From Zygaena filipendulae (lineage: Eukaryota; Arthropoda; Insecta; Lepidoptera; Zygaenidae): 64,000 bases of DNA. Of this stretch, positions 54,655 through 64,000 are shown in pieces; position 1 is the first letter of the stretch; every line of letters starts with the position of its first letter. The stretch covers positions 5,208,001 through 5,272,000 of the forward strand of contig OU015677.1 in assembly GCA_907165275.2 (NCBI GenBank), given 5' to 3'. The notes under the pieces were generated by a model. That model did no database searches, was not told where the DNA came from, and saw nothing but the letters and a program-made list of their open reading frames with translations. The position numbers were made by a program, and so were the translations under genes.

Positions 54655-54800
54655 GACCGACTTCCAAAAAATGAGGAGGTTCTCAATTCGTCTGTATGTT
54701 TTTTTTTAAATTCTTTCTTTGTTTGATATGGGTATACTTTCAAGTTGGTCCCATTGTAAATAAGTCAGGATCTGATGATGGGATCATGGAGAAATCGTGG
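54655..54800 (+). repeat. Dispersed repeat 'gaccgacttccaaaaa', copy 2
   Basis: It shares 'tcaagttggtcccattgtaa' and 'aagtcag' with 63968-64000. Confidence 0.55.
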
Positions 54801-54984
54801 AAATTCTTCAAATACAAACAGTCACTTTATAAATTATCATAAACAACTTAAAAGCGAAAAATAAATAAAATTTAGTCGGTGCCAAGCCAAATAGCCACAT
54901 TGCAGACACGAGCGGGGTTGACGCCGTATTTTTGGATCGCTCGAATTACTTTCACACACGGAATTGCGAATTCAAATTCGAATA

Positions 54985-55190
54985 CATTTTTTAAGCATTC
55001 ACGAAAATAAACATAGATAGAGCGCATTAAAGTTTAGGCTGGGGGACTCGTGACGCCATTATTCAGTATAAGCCCCGTACAAACTGCCGTTATTTTTTGA
55101 TTACGTAAAAAAAGAAAAAATACGTGTCCAATACTTTTTACTAATCTACACGACGACGGAATAAAAAAAAATTTGGTCAAGTAGCCAATT
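54985..55190 (+). mobile_element. MITE family F, copy 4, decayed
   Basis: The first CRE has decayed to TGACGCCA (55045); the second half keeps 'ttacgtaaaaaaagaaaaaa'. Confidence 0.55.
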
Positions 55191-55391
55191 CCGAAACTCA
55201 CGCGAGTTAAACCGCGGGCGCAGCTAGTATAATGTTAATATATACCGTGATTGAAAATTATGTAACTAATAATCCCGGACTGGAACCAATTGGAAATCAA
55301 ACCATCGTCCGTTAAAGATTTGAAGTCACGATCACGATGCTCAGCTAGCGAAGGGTCAGTAGACTTCATTAATATTTACACACACAATATC

Positions 55392-55629
55392 TGGTCGCAG
55401 ATAAGCAATAACATGTTAACCCACAAAATTGAGTTATTGATTCAGAACGATTTATTGAGAGTTAAGGAACGTTTTTTAATTATGTGTTTACCTTATTACA
55501 TTGCTTAAGTATGTAACTAAATATTGAACAAAAAAAATTTTGACACAAAATGGCGCTCCTACCTTTAAAACACGATTTACTCAAAATTTCACCAGTGTGG
55601 GTTAACACACTATTGCTTATCTATGTCCA
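55392..55629 (+). mobile_element. MITE family D, copy 4
   Basis: Ends TGGTCGCAGATAAGCAATAA and 'attgcttatctatgtcca'. Confidence 0.8.
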
Positions 55630-55706
55630 TCTATCTAGTGTCGGTTCTCATAGAAACCATGTTTTCGTAACTAGTCTCGAAGGCTTTAATACTTAGTAAA
55701 AAACTT

Positions 55707-55912
55707 TTGTTACATTCATATTTCAGTTTCAATCAGAAAAATAGCGTTTTTTTTAATAATTAATGATGTTTAGACATTTTCAACTTTTGAAGTTTGTTTA
55801 TTTTGGTTGATTGCTAGATAATATTGTAGATGTCAAAACGTGGATATTGTAATCGCAAAACCGTCTAATTTTTGATTGCAACCGAAAAATGATAGAAACA
55901 AAAGTTACATAA
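55707..55912 (+). mobile_element. MITE family C, copy 4
   Basis: 'acttttgttacattcatatt' start and 'gatagaaacaaaagttacat' end. Confidence 0.65.
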
Positions 55913-56211
55913 TAATCGGGGTTCTAAACTAAGCGAACTTGTACCTACATATCATAAAACCCAGAACTCCGAAATTAAAGCGGATAAAACCGCGGCGAAT
56001 GGCTAGTAGAACATACATAATAAAGAAGTAAGTTTTGATCATAGGTTTAGATACCATGAAAGTTAATTTCTGAAACTACTGATTAAAGTGCCTCCGAGTG
56101 TCACAGGACACTTTTAGAATTCCCGAGGTAGTCCCGGTAGGCAGGTATCATATCAGCTGAAAGACGTCCACTGCTAGGCACAGGCAGGGTTGCCACCCGT
56201 TACTATCTTTC

Positions 56212-56402
56212 TAGTCTAATATATAAAATTCTCGCGTCACAATGTTCGTTCCCATACTCCTGCGAAACGGCTTGACCGATTCTCATGAAATTTTATATGC
56301 ATATTCAGTAGGTCTGAGAATCGGCTTCTATCTACTTTTCATCCCGGAATCCCCGCGGGAACTCCGAAACTCACGCGGGTGGAACCGCGGGGCACAGCTA
56401 GT
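56212..56402 (+). mobile_element. Helitron-like element
   Basis: 'tctagtctaatatataaaat' start; 'ggcttgaccgattctcatga'; ends GCGGGTGGAACCGCGGGGCA..CTAG. Confidence 0.65.
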
Positions 56403-56983
56403 ATTATATAGTATCGTACTATATTTCAGTCAATTGTACCATATATTTTAGAAAAATAAAATACGAAAACATTTTGGCATCACGGAAACTATACTATACG
56501 ATTCATTTTAAATTTGATGCATGTATTACTTTTAAGAAATTTTGTGATGCCAAATAAAGTTATTTCTATGTCTATGTCTAAAAATACTATATTTTTATGC
56601 CTAATTCAACTGTCGCGCTTTTTTATATTAACAGCTGTGACTGGTCTGGAACGCACCCGCAGCGCGGCACGGCGAATTTTAAGAACGAAACGCATAACAA
56701 AACGTCAACTGTCAAATTAGCAATAATTTGTGCATGAATACTGCCCGATACATAAGGATAAAAAAATATTTTTGCACATTTTTTCGGAAAAATACTATTT
56801 TTTTTTTCAAACAAAAGTGGCAACCCTAGGCACAGGCTTCCCCTAAGGGGACTTTTGGGCGGGAAGTCAAATAAGGCGCCATATTGAAATTCTCCTAAAA
56901 GTTTTAAATATTTTTATCACATAAACATAAATCATAACATCATAACATAAATCAAGAATTGTTTTGGATTATTTTCTACCAAA

Positions 56984-57029
56984 ATGCCGGTAGAAAGTGG
57001 TGGTGATAGTGAAGAGGCATCTATCCCAG
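56984..57029 (+). other. Possible first coding exon (MPVESGGDSEEASIP)
   Basis: ATG in good context (CAAAATGCC), 15 codons and a CAG|GTAAAA donor. Read through, the frame continues GKKRKIASP before entering a LINE fragment. No matching next exon was seen; it may be chance. Confidence 0.2.
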
Positions 57030-57032
57030 GTA

Positions 57033-57310
57033 AAAAAAGAAAAATTGCTTCCCCTAAGGATCGCCGTAGCGGCCGATCCTGCGCTTCCCGCGTCCTATAG
57101 CGTCCCACGACCTTTACCGAGTCGTCGGTCCAGTGTCCGCCCATGTGGTCGCCACTCGAGAACATTCCTGCACCATCGGTCATCAGTTCTTGGAGCGATG
57201 TGCCCCGCCCACTGCCACTTGAGGTCTGCTATTCTTGGGGCTACAGTATCCCTGAGTATCACATGACACTCAGAGCTCCCGAGGTAGTCGCGAAATAGTA
57301 TGAACATTCA
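57033..57310 (-). mobile_element. RTE-clade LINE fragment (C-terminus of polymerase ORF)
   Basis: The - strand frame 57307-57095 reads RIADLKWQWAGHIAPRTDDR and EWRPHGRT, the signature end of RTE-type reverse transcriptase proteins. A frameshift follows. The catalytic domain is absent. Confidence 0.75.
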
Positions 57311-57417
57311 ATCTTTATCGTTAAAATCAGCGTGGTATGAAAAGTTGCAGTAACATTTTTGGTTGTGGTTTTGTCATTCGAAATTATATCCTAAAGTCTA
57401 AACAGTTACGTTCTTAC

Positions 57418-57811
57418 GGTGCGTACAGACTGTATGTAGGTAGAACAAAACATGTTAAACATTGTTAAATAACATGTGTCAGATAAAATTAATGTGGACC
57501 CTGAACGCTATACCTATAACATGTTATAACATAGTCACGTTAGTTTTTTATTTTTATTATTTAAAAGTACAACAGTCGCTGCCGCAGCAAGTGAAACGTC
57601 TTCTCACGGACGATATTGTGGATAGCATAGCACTGAAGAACGAGACACGACAATGGTTGGTTATATAACATTGTTATATTGCAATATCTATATTATATTC
57701 TTATGCGTACAGTCTTGTTTTATGTTGCAATGTTGAATAACAATGTGACATATAACATGTGTTATACAACACAAGTTATTTAACATGTTACATAGTCGGT
57801 ACGCACCGTTA
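57418..57811. mobile_element. MITE with CGGTGCGTAC ends
   Basis: Inverted ends ACGGTGCGTACAGACTGTA and TACATAGTCGGTACGCACCGT. The interior is full of 'ACATGTTA/TAACATGT' motifs in both directions. Confidence 0.7.
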
Positions 57812-58387
57812 GAGCAAATTCTTATTTGATCACAAATGAAGAACTCGTTGGTCGTTATAAATTTGAGCAAGTCATCTAAATAAAAAGAAAGTGCGTAAGG
57901 AAAACACAGTTACGTTCAGAGTTGAATACGGTTGTGCAAGTTTAGTGAAAGTACTTAATTGAAATTATATGCCGTTGATTAACTATATCGTTATGTGTAG
58001 AGCGATAGTTTTGGATGAAGATCACTGGGTAGGTACATCTAGACATGTTTTATTTTATTTTCTTTATTTCAACATTCACAGGTATTTAACATAATAGGAC
58101 AAAGCAGTAAATAAAACTGTAAGTTATAAATATAACCTCCTCCTTTTTGGATGTCGGTTAAAAATTGATGTGTCCGTTTGTAATCTCAAATTGACAGCTT
58201 TTCACTAAATGCGTGCGAAAGTATATACGGTTCTGACATCAAAAAATCAATTTTCAAAATTTCTCTCTGTCTGTCTGTATGTCACGACGTCATCTTATGA
58301 CGTCCCAAGCCCCCCCCCCCCCCCACCTAAACTTTAATGGGATGTTGACGACTTTTGAAAATCAAAATTCTAATTAGTCCGTCAGAA

Positions 58388-58624
58388 CTATGTATATGTG
58401 TATATATGTATGTATGTATGTATGTATGTGTCTATGTGTCTATGTATGTATGTATGTATGTATGTGGGTATCTATATCTATGTGAGTTTTTATCTAAATA
58501 TATATCGTAAATGCACCGCCAAGTGAGCTCTACCTGAAGGTTGACTGGCAGAGAATGCCACTGTGGTATTAAGTCCGCCTTTTGTACCATGATGTGCATA
58601 AAGTTTAAATAAATAAATAAATAA
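58388..58624 (+). mobile_element. LINE 3' end with microsatellite, nested in MITE F
   Basis: It is flanked by a six-base duplication AACTAT. It contains (TATG)n (58400-58465), then 'gcagagaatgccactgtggt', 'ttaagtccgccttttgtacc' and an (AAAT)n tail. A run of 17 C lies just upstream at 58308-58324. Confidence 0.65.
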
Positions 58625-58692
58625 AAACTATAAAATAAAAAATAATGGACACGTATTTTTTGCTTTTGCAAATTAATGAAAATATACATTGA

Positions 58693-58930
58693 CTAGGTGT
58701 CCCGCGCGATTTCACCCGCGATAATTTCGAAGTTCCCGTGGAATTGTTCCATACAAACTTTGCAACCTCATTTCATCTTCTTAGGGGTTGAATTTTTCAA
58801 AAATTCTTTCTTATCGGATGCCTACGTCACACAACGAACACACACACCCTTCAAGTTTCAGGGTTCTATACGATCAGCGGTTTAGGCTGTGCGTTGATCC
58901 ACCAGTCATTCAGGACAGAGCATTTTATAT
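58693..58930 (-). mobile_element. Helitron-like subfamily C, nested
   Basis: 'actaggtgtcccgcgcgatt' start; interior 'caaacttcaagtttcagggt'-type as in 52621-52860; directly followed by MITE D. Confidence 0.65.
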
Positions 58931-58931
58931 G

Positions 58932-59168
58932 TGGACATAGATAAGCAATAGTGTGTTAACCCACACTGGAGAAATTTTGAGTAAATCGTGTTTTAAAATT
59001 ATAGCGCCATTTTCTGTCGACATTTTTTATGTTCAATATTTAGTTACAAACTTAAACAATGTAATAAGGTAAACACATAATTAAAAAACGTTCCCCAACT
59101 CTCAATAAATCGTTCTGAATAGGTAACTTAATTTTGTGGGTTAACATGTTATTGCTTATCTGCGTCCA
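58932..59168 (-). mobile_element. MITE family D, copy 5
   Basis: Intact inverted ends, nested in MITE F next to a Helitron-like element. Confidence 0.8.
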
Positions 59169-59689
59169 TGTATATGTAGATATAACTTAGGGTGGGGTTC
59201 GTGACGTCATGAACCCCTAAGTACAAACTGCACCGGATAGTGACGTCACGCGTTTCAACCTCAATGTATCGCCGTTATTTTTTGATTACGTAAAAAAAGA
59301 AAAAAATATGTAATCAATATTTTTTATTAATCTACAAACCGGATTAAAACAAAAATTTAGTCATCTATTATAGCCCATTTGAGAATGCCAAAATTCGCGT
59401 CTATTATCTTTTTATTATCTAATTGAATGACTAAATAGAACTTAGATTTTCATACCGCGGCAACATGCCTATTGCGGAGGCATGGTATTCTGTATGACCC
59501 AGAAAGTCAAAGGCTTGGGTGTGGTCTTCTGTAGGTACGCATAAGTATTTGGGTTTGCCCGTTAGACTATAGGCTACTTCAACTCTATTAGCCGTAGACA
59601 ATTAGACCTACATTGGAGTTTTTGGCGAAAATCGAAGATTGTGCAGGTCACGTCATTTATTTTTGTGTCGAATATTTCGTATATATGCG

Positions 59690-60245
59690 GGTACAAATGC
59701 GAATGTATGTTTGTTTGTTTACGCTATCATCATGAAATTTTGCATACACGTTATCAGGGGTACCTATGAAAGGACATAGGGTACTTTTTATCGCCGAATT
59801 CCCGCAGGAACTCCGAAATTAACGCGGGTGAAAATAAAATTTTTGCCAATAACGATAGAATAGGACATCACAATCGATTGTACAATTTTAACAAAAATAA
59901 ATTACGACTTCGAGAGCTCCGTTGTCTGTCTCCTAAACTCATCATCAGATCTATCTATATGAAATTTAAATGGGACCATTTCGGAATAAAGCCCTTTCGA
60001 AAAAAAATCCGCAAAACTCCCTCATATACATATATGAGGGAGTCATGCCATGTCATGCATGAGGAAGGTTTATACGTATAATAATCTTGGAATTCCCGCG
60101 GGAACTCCGAAATATACACGAAATCTTGAAAAAAACCGATAAAGCTGAAATTTGAAAGTTAATTTAGGAGATAGTTGAGTAAGAATTTCAGGGAGTTCCC
60201 GCGAGAACTCCCTAATTAACGAGGGTGAAAGCGCAGGGAACAGGC
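59690..60245 (+). mobile_element. Helitron-like copies, partly rearranged
   Basis: 59690-59835 is a near-complete copy ending GCGGGTGAAAAT. 59930-60245 holds two more 'cccgcgggaactccgaaa' blocks and the end GAGGGTGAAAGCGCAGGGAA. Confidence 0.55.
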
Positions 60246-60250
60246 AGTGC

Positions 60251-60957
60251 ATTTAAATCCCAATGGGGAAGGCAAAGGAAGCTAAGTCCATACAGTCAAT
60301 TCAATTGTATTTTTCTTCTTCTGAAGTTAATACATCGAAATGCATTGGTGATATGCATTTGGATGCTTTACCGGAACTTTTAGCAGCAGCTCTTCACAGT
60401 TGAACCTCAATAGGACGCTCTGTGGGAAGTTGTATAGTAAAACGACATCCTCCCGATGAACGCCCCATATCATCTTATTTCACTGTTTCCACTCACTGTT
60501 CATCACTAATGGATCACTATTATGCAAAGTCCACCACATTCACACAATATTAATCACCGATAAACTAATTTGCAAAAACAAAGAAATAAAACTGACGTCC
60601 GTCACTGCTTCTTCTTCTTCTTCTTTAATAATGGCGTCTATAATTGTAATTTTCCAATGACAATGTTTCTTAATAATATCAATCTCTTCATCTACTTCTT
60701 CAATTATGGCGAATCGCCAATGACAATGTTAGATTGTTCCCCAAGTTAAAATATGGCTCTTTTGAAAGTCAGTTTCCTGCTCAGGGTCCAAAATAGATGC
60801 TGAAAAGTGACTGAAATAACGAAAAACGTGACACGCGCGTTTTCGATACGGCTTTCACTCGTCAACAACCATCCGTCACTGCTAAAATCCCGCCAAAAGT
60901 CCTGCGCAGGGAACAGCTATGGTGACGTCTAAATTTCAAAAATTGCTTTCTTTTCAA
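60251..60957. other. Intergenic, no confident gene
   Basis: A (TTC)n run with 'tttaataatggcgtctataa' (60606-60640) is also present at 32885-32915. The remainder shows no exon-like sequence. Confidence 0.35.
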
Positions 60958-60959
60958 TA

Positions 60960-61311
60960 TACAATGTGTTAATGAATTAACTGAAAACTAGAAAGTAGTT
61001 TGCTCAGAATCGACTAGCGAATCGATCGCACTATGTTTTAATATAGGTTATATTTTTTCATTTTTACTAGCCCATGTCTAAATCATTTATAATACAATGA
61101 TTGGCGCGTACGCCGCCCGCAGCAAAATAATTCGAACCGCTAGGCGCGGGCGTAGCGCTTGGAATTTTGTAGATAGGTCACCTCGAAACTAATGTTGAAT
61201 AACTTTTAAAGTATACATTTTCTTGATATAAAATATATTTTAATCAATTTATTGTTTATTTTTTTAAATGGGGTGTATCAGGTTTTCAGTTAATTCATTA
61301 ACACGTTGTAT
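60960..61311. mobile_element. MITE family A, copy 3
   Basis: Same orientation as 24552-24905; ends ACAATGTGTTAATGAATTAA and its complement, TA flanks. Confidence 0.8.
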
Positions 61312-61539
61312 ACTTAGATATATAATACGTATTTTGTATTTCCAACCAGTGCGGACATGGAAGTTGACTCTACTCGTTCAACCTCTACAATACCTTATTA
61401 CTAATTAAATGCTTAATTGTAGCTTATCGATTGATGGAGGATACGATTTGTTGCATCAGTGCGTGCGGCGTTTAACGGTATTAAGTACCTATGAACACCC
61501 GTTGGAGTAACTGTCTCCATATGCCATATAGCCATGCAC

Positions 61540-62107
61540 GGACAGCGCATGGTATAGTAGGTAGCGAACCTGACCATAGCGGTCAGGGGTCGCTAGTTCG
61601 ATCCCTGATACTTAGCTCTAACATAATATTCCAAAGAAGTCGAGGTTGACTGATTGTGGCGAAATGGTCGATGACAGTCTTTTTATTTATTACTAGCTGT
61701 GCCCCGCGATTTCACCCGCGCGAAAGGTTTTTATACAACAACTTTTTTCCCGACACTCGATTTCAATGAAACAAAGCCTATATGTAGCTCCAGGCTAAGC
61801 TTAATCTACCTGTGAAAACTGCATGACAATCCGTACAGTAGATTCGGAGATTATCGCAAACAGACAGACAGACAGACAGAAAAGATTTTTAAAAATCCTT
61901 TTTTTGTGGTTGGTTACTCTTCGTTCTATATTATAGCCATGCACGGACAGCGCATGCCACAGTTGGTAGCGAACCTGACTGCTATACCAAGGGTCGCTAG
62001 TTCGATCCCTGATAACATAATATTCCGAAGACATCGATGAAGAAGAATATAGAGTTGATTGACTTATTGTGGCGAAGTGGTCGATGACAGCCTTTTTATT
62101 TATTACT
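61540..62107 (+). repeat. Twin tRNA-like repeat flanking a Helitron-like element
   Basis: Two copies (61540-61690 and 61935-62107) share 'gccatgcacggacagcgcat', 'ggtagcgaacctgac', a B-box-like AGTTCGATCCC and 'gtggcgaaatggtcgatgac', ending '(c)tttttatttattactagctgt'. Between them is Helitron-like subfamily B copy 4 (61691-61930, -). Confidence 0.65.
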
Positions 62108-62310
62108 AGCTGTCCCGAGCGGTTTCACCCGTGTTAATTTCGGAGTTTCCGCGGGATTTCCGGATTACAATATAGCCTATGTTACTCAGGGATAATGTAG
62201 CTTTCTAATGGTGAAAGAATTTTTTTGAAATCGGTCCAGTAGTTTTTGAGTTGAAACGTAACAAACAAACAAACAAAAAACTTTCCTCTTTATAATATTG
62301 GTATAGATAT
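62108..62310 (-). mobile_element. Helitron-like element
   Basis: 'actagctgtcccgagcggtt' start, 'gaaatcggtccagtagtttt', (CAAA)n, 'ctttataatattggtataga'. Confidence 0.65.
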
Positions 62311-62651
62311 GTCGTGTCGGCCTGGCGATAGTCGAAAATATTTATTATTATTTTGTTCTATAAATGCATTTATTTATTTCTTAATTACATAAAAAAGTTG
62401 TGTATTGTTTGTTTGTTTGTTTGTTTGTTATATTTAGTATTTATATTGTATGTATGTATGTAATGTTTATTATTATTAGTTCAATGTAGTTTTCTTTCTT
62501 TCTTTCTAGAATAATAATGGGAGGCTGGATGTTGAAGTAGAGTCTATAAACGAAATACTATGTGTTGTAACATCTCCAGTGCTCAACAAAAATATATCGA
62601 TATCCATACAAATACCCTAATGTAAATGCGAAAGTACATATATTCTTATGT

Positions 62652-62802
62652 AAATTACGCGGGACTTTGAACGCGATGTTTTTTATTACCTTTTTTGCCT
62701 GACGTTTCGGCTGAGTTGCATCACGCCGTGGTCACAGGCTGACTAAAGCATTGCGGCGTCGATAGCGAGCCGCGCGAGCGTTCAAGTCCCGCGTAGTTTA
62801 CA
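62652..62802. mobile_element. Small MITE with ACGCGGGACTT ends
   Basis: TAAATTACGCGGGACTTTGA and TTCAAGTCCCGCGTAGTTTA are inverted; the interior has 'gacgtttcggctgagttgca'. Confidence 0.65.
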
Positions 62803-63213
62803 TAATATAATGTGCTCAAAACGCGAAAATCTAAAAACTTTAATACATATATTCTGTCTGCCTGTCTTTTTGCTAATTCATTTTATTAACCCTACTCCGT
62901 TCTCTGCGGTGTTACGCACATTATTTTCGGAGTTCCCGCACGATTGTATACTCTAATAATAGTATAATAACTATATATACTGTATATCTTTCGCACAAAC
63001 CGTCTTGAGGTGTGACCAGCGGAGTGGAACGAGCGGAGACGCTGGGAGATAGTCGTCAAGTGTAGCGTGACGCGATGGTTACCCTAGTTGAGCACAGATC
63101 ACGGAACGGATAGAAACGGATAGAAGGGACACACCAACTCATTTTGGTATTGAAACAATCAATGAAGACCGGTGTCGTCGGGCGAATTTAATTGACGGAC
63201 ACATTTTGGTTAG

Positions 63214-63350
63214 GTACGTCCCATCCCCATTCCAGGTTGGCAACGCACCTGCATGCCTTCTGGTGTTGCAGGTGTCCACGGGCGGCGGTAATCACTTACC
63301 ATCAGGTGTACCACTTGCCCGTTTGCCCCTTATGATATAAAAAAAATCAT
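63214..63350 (+). mobile_element. SINE family 1, 3' half
   Basis: 'ccccattccaggttggcaac' to 'acttgcccgtttgcccctta', then an A-run tail; the tRNA head is missing. Confidence 0.7.
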
Positions 63351-63379
63351 AGTTCTGGGAAAACAGGCTATTGGACTTA

Positions 63380-63650
63380 TTTTTTTATTTTTAGTCCGTC
63401 CTTTAGATCCATAAAAAATATTAGACACGTATTTTTTATTTTTTTACGTTAGCCAAGAATAACGGAGATACGTTGAGTCGAAATGTCGCGTGACGTCACA
63501 AGCAGGTGCAGTTTTTACCTGCTTATTACGTTACGAGCCCCCACTCCCGAACTTTAATGCGCTTTATCCAAGTATATTTTCATTAATTAGAAAAAGCAAA
63601 ATATACGTGTCTATTATTTTTTTTTTATCTAACTGATGGACTAAATAGAA
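63380..63650 (-). mobile_element. MITE family F, copy 6
   Basis: Reversed; 'tagtccgtcctttagat' start, one TGACGTCA at 63491-63498, 'atatacgtgtctattatttt' end. Confidence 0.65.
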
Positions 63651-63857
63651 TTAAGAAAACAAAGAAAAGTGAAATAGCTTATTGTGAAAAATATACTACT
63701 CTAACTTCCTTAGCGAGCTTAACGCGTCTGTCCCCTACACAAATATGTATGTCCTCTCTAGTTAATTCATTTTCTCTGTGGTACAAATATGCATTTCGTT
63801 AAGAGTGCCTGATAAACTACTTACTTCCCATAAATAACAAAGAGTGTGATTTCTTTT

Positions 63858-64000
63858 TAACCGACTTCCAAAAAAAGGATGAGGTTCTCAATTCGACTGT
63901 GCTTTTTGTTTTTCTTTTGTGTATCTTTGTTACGCGATTACCTCCTCGAAGACGGCTGGACTGATTAACTTTCAAGTTGGTCCCATTGTAAAGAAGTCAG
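63858..64000 (+). repeat. Dispersed repeat 'ttaaccgacttccaaaaa', copy 3, runs off the window
   Basis: It shares 'aggttctcaattcg' and 'tttcaagttggtcccattgt' with 54655-54800 and continues past the end. Confidence 0.6.

Larger units (their letters stand above)
58332..59370 (+). mobile_element. MITE family F, copy 5, with nested insertions
   Basis: The first part (58332-58387) is cut by a LINE tail. It resumes at 58625-58692, is cut again by a Helitron-like element and a MITE D, and finishes at 59170-59370 with TGACGTCA at 59202-59209 and 59241-59248. Confidence 0.7.

Noticed and set aside
57462..57668. 68-codon + strand frame
   Set aside because: Inside a MITE with inverted ends; composition is not protein-like.
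61590..61620. Possible tRNA gene (B-box-like AGTTCGATCCC)
   Set aside because: No full cloverleaf; it is present twice in a repeat.

Overview
The window looks like a lepidopteran (moth or butterfly) nuclear genome segment. Reasons: a spliced insect-type Cdk4 gene, a eukaryotic tRNA-Pro gene, GT-AG introns, AT-rich intergenic DNA, and a very dense load of repeats of the kind known from Lepidoptera (Helitron-like elements with conserved 'GCGGGTGAAACCGCG...CTAG' 3' ends next to GTCT/GTTT microsatellites, tRNA-derived SINEs, many MITEs, RTE and Jockey-like LINE fragments, a mariner). All splice models are read by eye from splice sites, phase and protein-like sequence; no alignment was run.

Layout. 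1-8.1 kb: two convergent, related, unrecognised repeat-protein genes (a partial one on + and a 1809-residue one on -), separated by a MITE. 9.5-13.1 kb: a previously hidden multi-exon - strand gene model whose phases join cleanly through five exons, with a possible sixth and a possible upstream exon near 14.5 kb. 13-26 kb: repeat desert, including a mariner whose pre-insertion (empty) site survives in a second copy of the same locus, and a 265-bp-arm hairpin. 26.7-28.0 kb: a single-exon four-transmembrane protein gene. 28-33.5 kb: repeats. 33.5-38.7 kb: complete Cdk4 on the - strand, seven coding exons, 329 residues. 40.15 kb: tRNA-Pro(CGG). 40.6-40.95 kb: a possible promoter/5' UTR exon; 53.68-53.93 kb: a 5' UTR plus signal-peptide exon, the probable start of a + strand secreted or membrane protein that runs out of what can be recognised here. 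The rest, to 64 kb, is nested transposable elements.

Most striking: in Cdk4, two minisatellites (introns 3 and 6) start exactly at exon-intron junctions, and their units repeat the splice-donor sequence, giving strings of decoy donors. In intron 6 the 42-bp unit also keeps the Cdk4 reading frame open for about 100 codons, so intron retention would give a kinase with a 14-residue-repeat tail instead of its normal C-terminus. A third array (intron 5) ends a few bases from the next acceptor and is split by a LINE. Intron 2 uses a GC donor. Other findings are two filled/empty transposon site pairs, a MITE family that carries nine perfect CRE sites (TGACGTCA), and the pair of convergent repeat-protein paralogues.
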